DNA from: Thermosynechococcus sp. M98_K2018_005
GTDB taxonomy: Bacteria > Cyanobacteriota > Cyanobacteriia > Thermosynechococcales > Thermosynechococcaceae
Length of the DNA: 54,445 nt
NCBI RefSeq assembly: GCF_015295825.1
Contig: NZ_DVEH01000039.1
Span: forward strand, 1-54,445
Direction of reading: 5' to 3'
How positions within the stretch are numbered: position 1 is the first letter of the stretch; every line of letters begins with the position of its first letter. Positions 11,280-21,267 of the stretch are shown here, piece by piece. The translations under genes were made by a program, and so were the position numbers. Under the pieces are notes generated by a model, which saw nothing but the letters and a program-made list of their open reading frames with translations, had not been told where the DNA came from and ran no database searches.

Positions 11280-11309
11280 ATCTTAAACGAAGAGGCGTTG
11301 CCCTGTCAA
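11280..11309 (-). promoter_or_regulatory. Sigma-70-type promoter of rpoBC1C2
   Basis: On the minus strand, TTGACA (11309-11304) is followed after 18 bases by TAAGAT (11285-11280). This is a perfect -35 and a good -10 element, about 40 bases before the rpoB ATG. A small palindrome CCTCTAGAGG overlaps the rpoB ribosome-binding site at 11247-11256. Confidence 0.75.
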
Positions 11310-11452
11310 GCACACCAAAGACTCCGCTTACAGCAAAAGTTGCCGCCGGAGACCTCTGGCAAGATGAAGCTGTTGGGAACGAGAAGAATTGACAAGTGCC
11401 ACTGCCGCGCTTGCAAGCCGCTACCTATGACCATAGCACAGAGTTCTTACAC

Positions 11453-11963
11453 TTAATCAACGGTTATTCTCAATCCTGTGTGTAGGGTTTCCAAAACAAG
11501 GTTTAAATGACCATCTCTCAGGGCTGGCCAGGGTAGCCACAATCCAAGAAGTGCCTACTGCGAAAAATGCCGTGGTCATCGGGCGCTTGAGGATCGTAGG
11601 CGGCACTGCTACTGGCAATTGCGACAATGAGTTCAGGTGCCCCTTCAAGATAATCCTCCTCGCTGATACGGGAGGTGCCATTGACAAGACGCAGGAGGGC
11701 ATCGGGTTGCACCACTGTTCGGGCATCTCAGCGGAGTGTGGCATGTCGAGCACCATGACGTTGGCCGTTGCTGCTTCAAAGGTCATTAGCCAGCCCATGA
11801 TGAGACGGTGGGGACGGCTGTGGGAATTCACCCGCGTACACGACTCCGTTAATTAGTTCCGCTGTTTAATGTGGGGACATTGGGCATACAGGCGCTCAAA
11901 GGCCTCGCGACTGCGGCGATCGCCACTCTCTAAAATGGGTACTGTTCGAGCCACAAACATCAT
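11453..11963 (-). pseudogene. Decayed Uma2-family (DUF820) protein
   Basis: Read from the ATG pair at 11963/11960, the DNA gives a recognisable Uma2-family sequence only if the frame is changed about four times. The first frame reads VARTVPILESGDRRSREAFE and stops near 11853. The next gives ELINGVVYAGEF, another SRPHRLIMGWLMTFEAATA, another VQPDALLRLVNG followed by ISEEDYLEGAPELIVAIASS, and the last LWLPWPALRDGHLNLVLETL before a TAA at 11453-11455. About 30 residues appear deleted after SSAAYD, removing the region where the PD-(D/E)xK-like lysine is expected. Uma2 proteins are a nuclease-fold family greatly expanded in cyanobacteria, of unclear role. This copy is certainly inactive. Confidence 0.85.
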
Positions 11964-11981
11964 CAGCGGATTTATTCTAGG

Positions 11982-12677
11982 CTAGACGGAAATGCCAATC
12001 GTGGTTTCTGAGAGGCGGCCATCTTCCATGTGAATAATGCGATCGGCGACATCGAGAATACGGTTATCGTGGGTCACAATTAAAATCGTGCAGCCCTGTT
12101 CACGGGCAAGGGTACGCATAATTTCCACCACATCGCGACCAGATTTTTTATCGAGGGCAGCCGTGGGTTCATCTGCGAGAACAATTTTGGGATGTCCCAC
12201 GAGAGCGCGGGCGATCGCCACCCGTTGCTTTTGCCCCCCCGAGAGTTCATGGGGATAGTAGTCAAGGCGCTCTCCAAGGCCAACGGCACAGAGCATTGCT
12301 TCCACTCGTTCTCGGACTTCCTGTCGACTGAGGTGGGGTTGCAGATCCAGTGCCATCTGCACATTTTGGCGAGCTGTCAAGGCATGGAGCAGATTGTGCC
12401 CTTGGAAGATATAGCCCGTTTGCCGCCGAATTTGAATCTGCTGCTCTTTTGTGGCGTTGCGTAGCTCCTGACCCAGCACCCGCAGACTGCCCTCTTGTGC
12501 CGATCGCAAAGCACCAATCAAGGTTAACAGTGTGGTTTTCCCTGACCCCGAAGGCCCCGTCATGATCACAATTTCACCCGCCTCAATGCGAGCGCAGAGA
12601 TCAAAGAGAATTTGCTTACGCAGTTGCCCCTGACCAAAGTAGTGATTGAGGCCTTGAATCTGGATCACCGGCTCCAT
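11982..12677 (-). CDS. DevA-type ABC transporter ATPase
   Basis: A 231-residue nucleotide-binding subunit. Walker A is GPSGSGKTT (residues 41-49), the ABC signature is LSGGQKQR, and Walker B with catalytic glutamate is VLADEPTAALD; the switch histidine is in IVTHDNRI. It is closest to the DevA/MacB-like/LolD class that drives permeases of the FtsX type. It is the last gene of a three-gene operon (fusion protein, permease, ATPase), 9 bases after the permease gene. In Anabaena, DevBCA exports heterocyst glycolipids through TolC; non-heterocystous cyanobacteria carry several DevBCA-like sets whose cargo is mostly unknown, so only the exporter type is assigned. Confidence 0.9.
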   Translation of the reverse strand: MEPVIQIQGLNHYFGQGQLRKQILFDLCARIEAGEIVIMTGPSGSGKTTLLTLIGALRSAQEGSLRVLGQELRNATKEQQIQIRRQTGYIFQGHNLLHALTARQNVQMALDLQPHLSRQEVRERVEAMLCAVGLGERLDYYPHELSGGQKQRVAIARALVGHPKIVLADEPTAALDKKSGRDVVEIMRTLAREQGCTILIVTHDNRILDVADRIIHMEDGRLSETTIGISV

Positions 12678-12686
12678 AACACCATC

Positions 12687-13841
12687 CTAGAAAATATCCG
12701 CAGGATCGGCTTGTTGAATCCGCCGCAGGGTGATCGCCCCTGAGAGAGTACACATAAGCACCGTGAGTGTAAAAACCAAACTGGCCCGCTCCACCGTCAT
12801 CCAAACTGGCAGCGATGTGGCATTGGCAATGAGGATATACAGTAGAAACGAAACAATGAACCCCGGAATATAGCCCATACAGGAAAGAATTAACGATTCC
12901 TGCATCACCACACCATAGAAGAATACGTCGCGATAGCCCATCGCTTTGAGGGTGGCATACTCTGCCAAGTGATCCGTGACATCGGTGTAGAGAATTTGAT
13001 AAACAATCACAGAGCCAACAATAAAGCCCATCAAGGCGCCGAGGGAGAAAATAAAGCCAATGGAGGTACTCTTTTCCCAGTAGCTGCGTTCAAACTCAGC
13101 AAACTCCTCACGGGTCATGACTAGGACATCATTCCCTAGGGCAGCCTTCATCCGCCGTGCCAGTGCCTTGGTATTCACCCCCGGCTGCACCCGTACTAAA
13201 CCCACATCAATCAGCCCGGGATTCCGTTCGGGAAAGAGACGCAAAAAGTTCAAGTCACTCGTGAGTAAATTGCCATCGGCGCCAAAGTTAGCGCCCATGC
13301 GAAATAGGCCTGCTACGGTGATTTTGCGGCCAGAGACCTCGGTCGTGACCTCCTCCCCTTGGCGGTATAGCTCTGGAATTGGGCCAAACTCAGCGCGGGA
13401 TTGAGCATCAAAAAGGACATGATCCGCTAGCTTAATGGCATCCTGCCAGTGGGGGGTATCGGATACGGAAATAGATACCGCCATCGGATCCACGCCAATC
13501 ACCATTAGTTGGCGGGTACTTTTGTTAATGGGATTGCGCCACAGACCAAAACTGAGGTAGAGGGGAGAGACGGACTCCACCCCTTCAAAACCCGCTGCTT
13601 GGTAGAGTCGCCGTCGGGGGAAGCTGCGCATGGCAATGAGTGCCGTGGATTGGGGACTAATGAGAACAATATCGGTGTTTAGGCTCTCGTGGAAGCGCAC
13701 TGCCGCCTTAAAAAGGGCATCCCGAAAGCCAAACTGCATGAGCATTAGCACCACGGCAAAGGCAATGCCAGCGATCGCCACCAGGAGGCGAATCCGTTCC
13801 CGAATGAGTTGCAACCAAGCTAAGGGAATCGCAAAAATCAT
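12687..13841 (-). CDS. DevC-type ABC transporter permease
   Basis: A 384-residue permease of the FtsX/MacB type. It has an N-terminal transmembrane helix (LLVAIAGIAFAVVLMLMQFGF, about residues 19-39), a large periplasmic domain of about 220 residues, and three C-terminal helices (SIGFIFSLGALMGFIVGSVI, LILSCMGYIPGFIVSFLLYI and SLVFTLTVLMCTLSGAITL). This is the DevC arrangement. The gene lies between the membrane fusion protein and the ATPase with gaps of about 10 bases, so a DevB-DevC-DevA complex spanning the inner membrane and periplasm is expected. An outer-membrane TolC partner is not encoded in the window. Confidence 0.9.
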   Translation of the reverse strand: MIFAIPLAWLQLIRERIRLLVAIAGIAFAVVLMLMQFGFRDALFKAAVRFHESLNTDIVLISPQSTALIAMRSFPRRRLYQAAGFEGVESVSPLYLSFGLWRNPINKSTRQLMVIGVDPMAVSISVSDTPHWQDAIKLADHVLFDAQSRAEFGPIPELYRQGEEVTTEVSGRKITVAGLFRMGANFGADGNLLTSDLNFLRLFPERNPGLIDVGLVRVQPGVNTKALARRMKAALGNDVLVMTREEFAEFERSYWEKSTSIGFIFSLGALMGFIVGSVIVYQILYTDVTDHLAEYATLKAMGYRDVFFYGVVMQESLILSCMGYIPGFIVSFLLYILIANATSLPVWMTVERASLVFTLTVLMCTLSGAITLRRIQQADPADIF

Positions 13842-13850
13842 CCGTGCACC

Positions 13851-15014
13851 TCAGCGGGGATCAATCGCCACTTCTACCTGCATATTCGTCAGACCCGCCA
13901 CTGGCTCACTGTTATCTAAGCGAATTTTGACTTCCACAACCCGCGCATCGGTTTTGGCGGCTGGATCCGTATCAGTCACGTCATTCTTGGCCACCAACAA
14001 CCCCACTTGAGCGACGCGGCCACTAATCGGCGCATTGAGGGCACTGCTGCGAATTTCAGCGGGCTGACCGACACGAACCCGAGGCACATCGGTCTCATAG
14101 ACCTCAGCAACGGCATACATTTGGTCGGTATTCCCCAATTCAAGAATCCCCCGTTCATTGATCGTTTCGCCGGCTCTGGTGTGAATCCGCAGCACCCGAC
14201 CATTGCGGGGGGCACGAATGATAGTGCGTTCAAGACGGGCTTCCGCCAGTTGTAGATTGCGCTCTGCTGAGAGGAGTTGCACTTGGGTTTGCACCCGTCC
14301 CAGATTGGCTTGGGCGGCCTCCACTTGAGCATTCGCGGTGGCTAATTCTGTGCGGCGCTCTTCCTGTAGGCGAACGAGGTTGGCTTGGGCGTTGCGTAGT
14401 TCTTCCTGTAAGCTCCGGACGCGGACAGTGCGATCGTCAAGATCCTGTTGCGACACTGCCCCATCGGCAAAGAGCTGGGCAAAGCGCTGATATTCCCGGT
14501 GGGCGGTCTCGAGTTCCGCTTGGATGCGCTGAATTGTGGCCTGCTGGGCTTGAATGGCGGCAATCGCCGGTTCATTGGCGCGATCGCGACGGCGTTCAGC
14601 TTCGGCAATTTGAGCAAGGGCTAAGCGGGTTTCGGCCTCATAGCGTAGGCGGGCTTCCTGCCATTGACTGGCAGCCAAATCGCGTTCGGCTTTGCGCTCC
14701 GGATAGGTATCTAAATAGGCAAGGGGCTGACCGGCAACCACGCGATCGCCCTCGCGCACTAGGAGCTGCCCCAACCGCTCGGTCATTGAGGGAGCACTGA
14801 CGGCCACCACTTCCCCTTCGGGTTCCAAGCGACCCAAAGCCGTAATGCGATCGCTCACTGGATTGGCCAGGGCAGCTTGAATGGCTCGCTCTTCATTGGC
14901 GCGGTGTTGTTGCTGCCAGTAGCTAAGACTCAGTGCAAAACTTCCCAAGGCGATGGCGATCGCTCCCCCAATTAACCACGGACGACCAATTTTACTGAGA
15001 AATGGTTGTCCCAT
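13851..15014 (-). CDS. DevB/HlyD-type membrane fusion protein
   Basis: A 387-residue periplasmic adaptor. An N-terminal signal anchor (LIGGAIAIALGSFALSLSYW, about 15-34) is followed by the first half of a lipoyl-like domain (RLEPEGEVVAVSAPSMTERL), a long coiled-coil hairpin rich in Ala, Gln, Glu and Arg (about 110-270), the second lipoyl half (RTIIRAPRNGRVLRIHTRAG) and a beta-barrel region. The segment KNDVTDTDPAAKTDARVVEV is characteristic of DevB-type proteins. It bridges the permease to an outer-membrane channel. It is the first gene of the operon; a possible promoter lies at 15072-15101. Confidence 0.9.
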   Translation of the reverse strand: MGQPFLSKIGRPWLIGGAIAIALGSFALSLSYWQQQHRANEERAIQAALANPVSDRITALGRLEPEGEVVAVSAPSMTERLGQLLVREGDRVVAGQPLAYLDTYPERKAERDLAASQWQEARLRYEAETRLALAQIAEAERRRDRANEPAIAAIQAQQATIQRIQAELETAHREYQRFAQLFADGAVSQQDLDDRTVRVRSLQEELRNAQANLVRLQEERRTELATANAQVEAAQANLGRVQTQVQLLSAERNLQLAEARLERTIIRAPRNGRVLRIHTRAGETINERGILELGNTDQMYAVAEVYETDVPRVRVGQPAEIRSSALNAPISGRVAQVGLLVAKNDVTDTDPAAKTDARVVEVKIRLDNSEPVAGLTNMQVEVAIDPR

Positions 15015-15071
15015 GGGACGACCTCATCAATCAATGTAGGGCTATCAAAAACAGGGGGTGTTACCTCGTCT

Positions 15072-15101
15072 ATCTTAGTATAGTCCCTCAAGATTGTTAA
15101 A
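15072..15101 (-). promoter_or_regulatory. Possible promoter of the devBCA-like operon
   Basis: On the minus strand TTTAAC (15101-15096) and TAAGAT (15077-15072) are 18 bases apart, between the rluE-like stop and the fusion-protein start. The -10 element is good and the -35 element weak. An overlapping TATACT could serve as an alternative -10. Confidence 0.35.
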
Positions 15102-15106
15102 GAATG

Positions 15107-15706
15107 CTAAGCACGTTGAGCAGGTCGCCGACCACAAAGCTGCCAAAGAACTTGTTGCTCTTGGGCACAGAGTTCCCGCCACTGGCCGGGGGCAAGGTCA
15201 CCCAACTGCAGGTGGGCGATCGCCGCCCGTACCAAGCGTAGTGTGGGAAATCCTACCGCAGCCGTCATGCGGCGGACTTGGCGATTGCGACCTTCCCATA
15301 GCGTCAAGCTCAGCCACTGGGTAGGGATATGGCGGCGATAGCGAATCGGGGGATCCCTTGGCGGCAAAGGGGGGTCTTGCTTCAGTACCTCTACACGAGC
15401 CGGTCGGGTGCGATAGCCTTGGATGATTACCCCCGCTGCCAATTGAGTCAGGGCTGCTGTATCAGGTTCACCTTCCACCTGTACCCAGTAGGTGCGCGGA
15501 TGGCCATAGCGGGGATCCGTCAAGCGGTGTTGCAACCAGCCATCATTGGTGAGGAGAACCAGCCCCTCGCTGTCGTAGTCTAGGCGGCCAGCGGGATAAA
15601 CATCGGGAATAGGAACGTAATCCTTGAGGGTCGATCGCCCCTCTTGATCTTGAAATTGACAAAGCACCCGATAGGGCTTGTACAGGAGAATGTAGCGATG
15701 GCTCAT
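15107..15706 (-). CDS. rluE: 23S rRNA pseudouridine synthase, RluE-like
   Basis: A 199-residue pseudouridine synthase of the RsuA/RluB/RluE family lacking an N-terminal S4 domain. It starts directly with the catalytic fold ([14 protein letters not shown]), has the catalytic aspartate in [16 protein letters not shown], and ends with the family blocks [20 protein letters not shown] and LRLVRAAI. The long match to E. coli RluE, including the [20 protein letters not shown] region, supports modification of a U in 23S rRNA; the exact target is inferred from RluE (U2457). The stop is followed by about 90 bases with a possible promoter before the next operon, so it is probably transcribed alone. Confidence 0.85.
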   Translation of the reverse strand: MSHRYILLYKPYRVLCQFQDQEGRSTLKDYVPIPDVYPAGRLDYDSEGLVLLTNDGWLQHRLTDPRYGHPRTYWVQVEGEPDTAALTQLAAGVIIQGYRTRPARVEVLKQDPPLPPRDPPIRYRRHIPTQWLSLTLWEGRNRQVRRMTAAVGFPTLRLVRAAIAHLQLGDLAPGQWRELCAQEQQVLWQLCGRRPAQRA

Positions 15707-15840
15707 GGTTCGGAAAAGTCTAACCGCGACGCCGTTTTACCTCAGTTTATGACCTAGTAAAGACTAGGGGGGAATGCTAACCGCAGACTTAGAAGTTTCT
15801 GGCTCAAAGACCAGTTTACTGCCGCCCACAGTGTTGATTC

Positions 15841-15879
15841 CCAAATGTTTTGCAATTGTAGATCACAAAACAATATTGG
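15841..15879. repeat. Imperfect inverted repeat in the rluE-gyrB gap
   Basis: CCAA-at-GTTTTG (15841-15852) and CAAAAC-aata-TTGG (15866-15879) form an interrupted stem around a 13-base loop. There is no T-tract after it on either strand. It is the only visible structure in the 234-base gap between gyrB and the rluE-like gene; its role is unknown. Confidence 0.5.
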
Positions 15880-15940
15880 CAGTCACCAACGCCGCAGCCA
15901 AACTAAAGCCACTATAGCACATTTACTCTAGGGACTGGTG

Positions 15941-17872
<1,932 letters not shown>

Positions 17873-17934
17873 CTAATTGCTATAGAATCGAGGCAAATGC
17901 GTCTTTACTTGCCTAAATGTTAAATCTGACCTAA

Positions 17935-17943
17935 ATCTTAGCA
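17935..17943 (-). promoter_or_regulatory. Extended -10 promoter element of gyrB
   Basis: On the minus strand TGCTAAGAT matches the TGn-TANNNT extended -10 pattern about 72 bases before the gyrB ATG. No convincing -35 hexamer is seen 17-18 bases upstream, which is typical of extended -10 promoters. Confidence 0.5.
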
Positions 17944-17989
17944 CATAGGGGTTATAGGCGATTCTAGGAAATTTTCAGGCTGTATTTGA

Positions 17990-18928
17990 GTGGGGGATGC
18001 AGGACTAATTGTTATTGGGGGGGCCACGGCCACAGGCAAAACGGCGCTGGCGATCGCCCTTGCCCAGCAGTTGAATAGCGTGATTTTGAGTGCGGACTCC
18101 CGCCAAGTCTATCGAGGCTTTGATATTGGCACCGCCAAGCCCACCCCAGCCCAGCAACAGCAGGTGCCTCACCACCTCATTGATATTTGTGACCCCCGCG
18201 ATACTTTGACCCTAGCGATTTACCAAGCCAAAGCCCAAGCCCTGATTGCCTACTACCACGCCCAAGGAATCACGCCTCTTTTGGTGGGGGGAACAGGATT
18301 GTACATCCGCAGTATTACCCAAGGGCTAACGATGCCCCAAGTCCCACCGCAACCGCATCTACGGGCACAGTTGATGGCGCTGGGTCAGCAGGAATGCTAT
18401 CAATGGCTTCAGCAGGTGGATCCTGTGGCGGCGCAACGCATCCATGCCCACGATCAAGTGCGTACCCTGCGTGCCTTAGAAGTCTATTACGTAACGGGGG
18501 TACCCCTCAGCCAGCAGCAGCGGCGTGAACCGCCTCCCTACCCGATTTGGTACTTTGCCCTGGCGGGGGGCGATCGTCAGCAACAGCGGGCACGGATTGA
18601 AGAACGCACTGACCAGATGCTAGCCATGGGATGGCTCGATGAAATTCGGCAACTGCAAGCGCAGTACGGTGATGAACTGCCCCTATTAGACACGCTGGGC
18701 TATCGGGAAATGCGCCAATATCTGCGGGGAGAGGTCACACTCACGGAGGCCATTGCCCTCACAGTGCAGCACACACAGCAGTTTGCCAAACGACAGCGGA
18801 CATGGTTTCGGGCAGAACCGGGGATTCATTGGCTGCAAGCCACTACCCTAGAGGAGCAACTCGCAGAGATTCAAACACAATTGGCAGAGTGGCTCAGCAC
18901 TACCTCAACAAAGCGGCGGATCAACTGA
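17990..18928 (+). CDS. miaA: tRNA dimethylallyltransferase
   Basis: A 312-residue enzyme that adds a dimethylallyl group to A37 of tRNAs reading UNN codons. Seen: P-loop GGATATGKTALA at the N-terminus, the substrate-binding DSRQVYRGFDIGTAKP, the VGGTGLYI block and the C-terminal LDTLGYREM block with the HTQQFAKRQRTWFR element. The GTG at 17990 directly follows an in-frame TGA, so it is the only start that keeps the P-loop. The 3' end overlaps the convergent glutamine amidotransferase gene by 58 bases, and the last residues (after about 295) encoded there are not conserved-looking, consistent with a tail extended into the neighbour. Confidence 0.95.
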   Translation: MGDAGLIVIGGATATGKTALAIALAQQLNSVILSADSRQVYRGFDIGTAKPTPAQQQQVPHHLIDICDPRDTLTLAIYQAKAQALIAYYHAQGITPLLVGGTGLYIRSITQGLTMPQVPPQPHLRAQLMALGQQECYQWLQQVDPVAAQRIHAHDQVRTLRALEVYYVTGVPLSQQQRREPPPYPIWYFALAGGDRQQQRARIEERTDQMLAMGWLDEIRQLQAQYGDELPLLDTLGYREMRQYLRGEVTLTEAIALTVQHTQQFAKRQRTWFRAEPGIHWLQATTLEEQLAEIQTQLAEWLSTTSTKRRIN

Positions 18929-19614
18929 TTAGCGTAGGGGGTGGGACGGGCTGTTTGCTTGAGTTTTTCCAGTTCGGCAGTGCCCAATTGATAGCGATCG
19001 CAATAACGGCTAATGCGGGCAATCAGGTCGCGATCGTCCACCTCGGGATGAAACTGAAAGCCATAGAAGGGCTTGCCCGCCAACCGAAAGGCATGGTAGG
19101 GACACAACTCACTGTAGGCTAGTAAGGTCGCTCCCGTTGGGAGGGTCAAGGCGCGCTCCTGATGTCCGGAAATGGCCAAAAAGGGATTGGGAAAGCCAGC
19201 AAACAATGGATCCGCAACCCCCGCTGGGGTGAGATACAAAGGGTAGGTGCCCATTTCCATAGCCTCGCGATCCACAATCACCTGCCCCCCTAAGGCCTGC
19301 ACTGCCAATTGAAAGCCAAAGCAGGAGGCCAACACGGGAATCTCCTGCTCAATACAGGCCAAAATTAAGTCCATTGCGGGCGGTACAAAGCGATAGATTT
19401 CTGGCTTGAGCACTGTGGCATCACTGGAGCCACCGATAAAAAGTGCATCAAAGCCTTGAATACAGTCGGGGGTAAAGTCAGCACACTCAAAGCCATTGAG
19501 CACCGTAAATTGCTCCGCGGCCAAACCGCTCAGGCGGATAAATTCCGCCAATTCCTCCTGCTGGGTGGTGCGATCGCCCCGTGCCTGAAGCAGTAGAATC
19601 CGTAGAGAGTTCAC
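18871..19614 (-). CDS. Class I glutamine amidotransferase-like protein
   Basis: A 247-residue protein of the class I (GATase1) fold. The nucleophile elbow is ASCFGFQLAVQALGG with Cys98, and the histidine and glutamate of the triad are in FQFHPEVDDRD near residue 190. Such stand-alone domains resemble the GMP-synthase GATase domain but lack the synthetase part; related proteins include gamma-glutamyl hydrolase-type and peptide-amidotransferase-type enzymes, so the acceptor is unknown. Start is GTG at 19614. It follows the 545-residue unknown gene by 6 bases on the same strand and probably shares its transcript. Its 3' end overlaps miaA by 58 bases. Confidence 0.8.
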   Translation of the reverse strand: MNSLRILLLQARGDRTTQQEELAEFIRLSGLAAEQFTVLNGFECADFTPDCIQGFDALFIGGSSDATVLKPEIYRFVPPAMDLILACIEQEIPVLASCFGFQLAVQALGGQVIVDREAMEMGTYPLYLTPAGVADPLFAGFPNPFLAISGHQERALTLPTGATLLAYSELCPYHAFRLAGKPFYGFQFHPEVDDRDLIARISRYCDRYQLGTAELEKLKQTARPTPYANQLIRRFVEVVLSHSANCV

Positions 19615-19620
19615 AGTTCT

Positions 19621-21258
19621 CTAGCGTTTAGAAATCTCAATGGGCTGAGGGGTTGGTGGACGTTGGGTGTCCACGAAACTAAACACAAGGAACGTTTCAA
19701 AGAGTCCCACGATTTGCTTGAGGGTTGGCTGCAGCCGCGTCTTGCCCGTCATTCCATAGGCCACAGCAAGGCCACAGGCGCCCTCAAGTGCATTGACCTC
19801 CTTGAGCCAATCGAGGAGCAGCGGACCACTTTCGGGGTCAAAGGTATCCAAAAGCCACAGATGATTGGCATTGGTTTGGGCAAGGAGCATGACTATTTGC
19901 TCGGGGCCTGAGAGGGGAAAGACCGTCAGATGGTGAATGCCGCCCTCCTCGGCAATTTTGGCGGCGCACGCCTCCGCTGCGGCTTTTTTGGTTTGAATCG
20001 TCAACACGGGGTAGCCCTCAATCGCCTCGGGAATCTCCCCGCGTTGATGGTAAGAGATGGCTGCTTGTAATTCCTGTAGCTCTTTAGGAGGAAACAACTT
20101 AAAGAGGATATAGGCCTCCCCAGGAATCGCTTCCGTATCAATGGGAATCTGGTGCTGTGATTGGCTCTCCTGCAAGTCACCATTGATTTCTGCCATCATC
20201 TCTGGCACTGTTGCCACTTGGACCTGATAACTAAGGGCAGAATGGCGCGGTGAAGGAATCTTGAACCTCAGGTCTAATTCAGGGCACTCTTCCTTCTCAA
20301 ACTGTTTCTTGGTCTTTTTCCAGAATTTGATCAGAGCCGCGATCGCCACATAGACCGTTTCCGCTTCTTCAGGGGCGTAAAAGGGTCGTATTCCCTCCAA
20401 AGGATGGATCACACCCGGTTCAATGGCGTAAAGATGCCCCTTGAGAACGAAAGAGAGATCGTTGCCTAAATCCTCTTCGTCAACCTTGGAAAAGTTCAAG
20501 AAGAGACAATCATTGCGTAGAACCGTTTCCTCTAAGCGTTCATCATCGTCTTCGTCAATGTAGGGATACTCGTGATCAATCTGCTGCCAAAAGTTGCGTA
20601 GTGCCTCCTCTCCGCGGTAGAGCATCAGACCAAAGTCACGGTTGGCTCCTTGGGGGTTCACCAGTACCGCAAAGAGGGTAGGGGAGTCCCAAGCGTTGCA
20701 GTGGAGTTTAAGGGGGGGAACACTGTCTAGGCGCTGCCAGATGTCCAGTTGAGCAAATTCCCTAATTTTCTGTTTGCAGAGAGAAACATATTCAGGGGGG
20801 AGCACTTCAACATCCTCATCATCACTGGTTATTTCCGCCGCAATGAATTCAAAAAATTCATCCAGCAGGGGAATGTGGGCTTGATACTCCACCTGAATAT
20901 CGAGGGGAGCAACCACGCCGCGCAGAAAAAATTGCAACTCGCGGTCATCAACGATGATGGTGTGGGGACGGCAGGGCGGAGCTTGGGGATGGCGGGGATA
21001 TTCGATCGCCCGCACCAACAGCCGCATCAGTTGCTCTGGGGTGGGTGGAAACTGACCAACCTCCATGCTGCGTACCCCCTGATCCTTGGGATCGAGCCAA
21101 GCAGCACAAAAGACCTTGTCGTTCTCGCTGTCCAGACTGCGGCCGCCACCAACCCAAATGGCGGCAACTTGCGGTACATTCAACAGACGACGGATGGTCG
21201 CAGCGGGTAGGCTCACAGGGCGATCGCTCCCAATTCGATAACCTCTCCACTCTAGCAA
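19621..21258 (-). CDS. Conserved cyanobacterial protein of unknown function (possibly DUF6930)
   Basis: A 545-residue soluble protein without transmembrane segments, signal peptide or a catalytic motif I can name. I believe it belongs to a family found mainly in cyanobacteria (possibly DUF6930), but this is from memory. The N-terminal 100 residues (around AIWVGGGRSLDSENDKVF) and a middle acidic stretch (ITSDDEDVEVLPPEYV and HEYPYIDEDDDERLEET) stand out; the C-terminal third contains an alpha/beta-like segment ending in a proline-rich tail. The start is TTG at 21258, because the next in-frame ATG would delete about 65 conserved-looking residues. It is divergent from the YqgF-like gene with only 9 bases between start codons, and 6 bases precede the amidotransferase gene. 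Confidence 0.7.
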   Translation of the reverse strand: MLEWRGYRIGSDRPVSLPAATIRRLLNVPQVAAIWVGGGRSLDSENDKVFCAAWLDPKDQGVRSMEVGQFPPTPEQLMRLLVRAIEYPRHPQAPPCRPHTIIVDDRELQFFLRGVVAPLDIQVEYQAHIPLLDEFFEFIAAEITSDDEDVEVLPPEYVSLCKQKIREFAQLDIWQRLDSVPPLKLHCNAWDSPTLFAVLVNPQGANRDFGLMLYRGEEALRNFWQQIDHEYPYIDEDDDERLEETVLRNDCLFLNFSKVDEEDLGNDLSFVLKGHLYAIEPGVIHPLEGIRPFYAPEEAETVYVAIAALIKFWKKTKKQFEKEECPELDLRFKIPSPRHSALSYQVQVATVPEMMAEINGDLQESQSQHQIPIDTEAIPGEAYILFKLFPPKELQELQAAISYHQRGEIPEAIEGYPVLTIQTKKAAAEACAAKIAEEGGIHHLTVFPLSGPEQIVMLLAQTNANHLWLLDTFDPESGPLLLDWLKEVNALEGACGLAVAYGMTGKTRLQPTLKQIVGLFETFLVFSFVDTQRPPTPQPIEISKR

Positions 21259-21267
21259 ACGACAAAA

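Noticed and set aside
11398-11440. Palindromic CTTGCAAG with GC flanks after the Uma2 remnant
   Set aside because: Short, without a T-tract or nearby intact gene, so no terminator or operator role can be supported.
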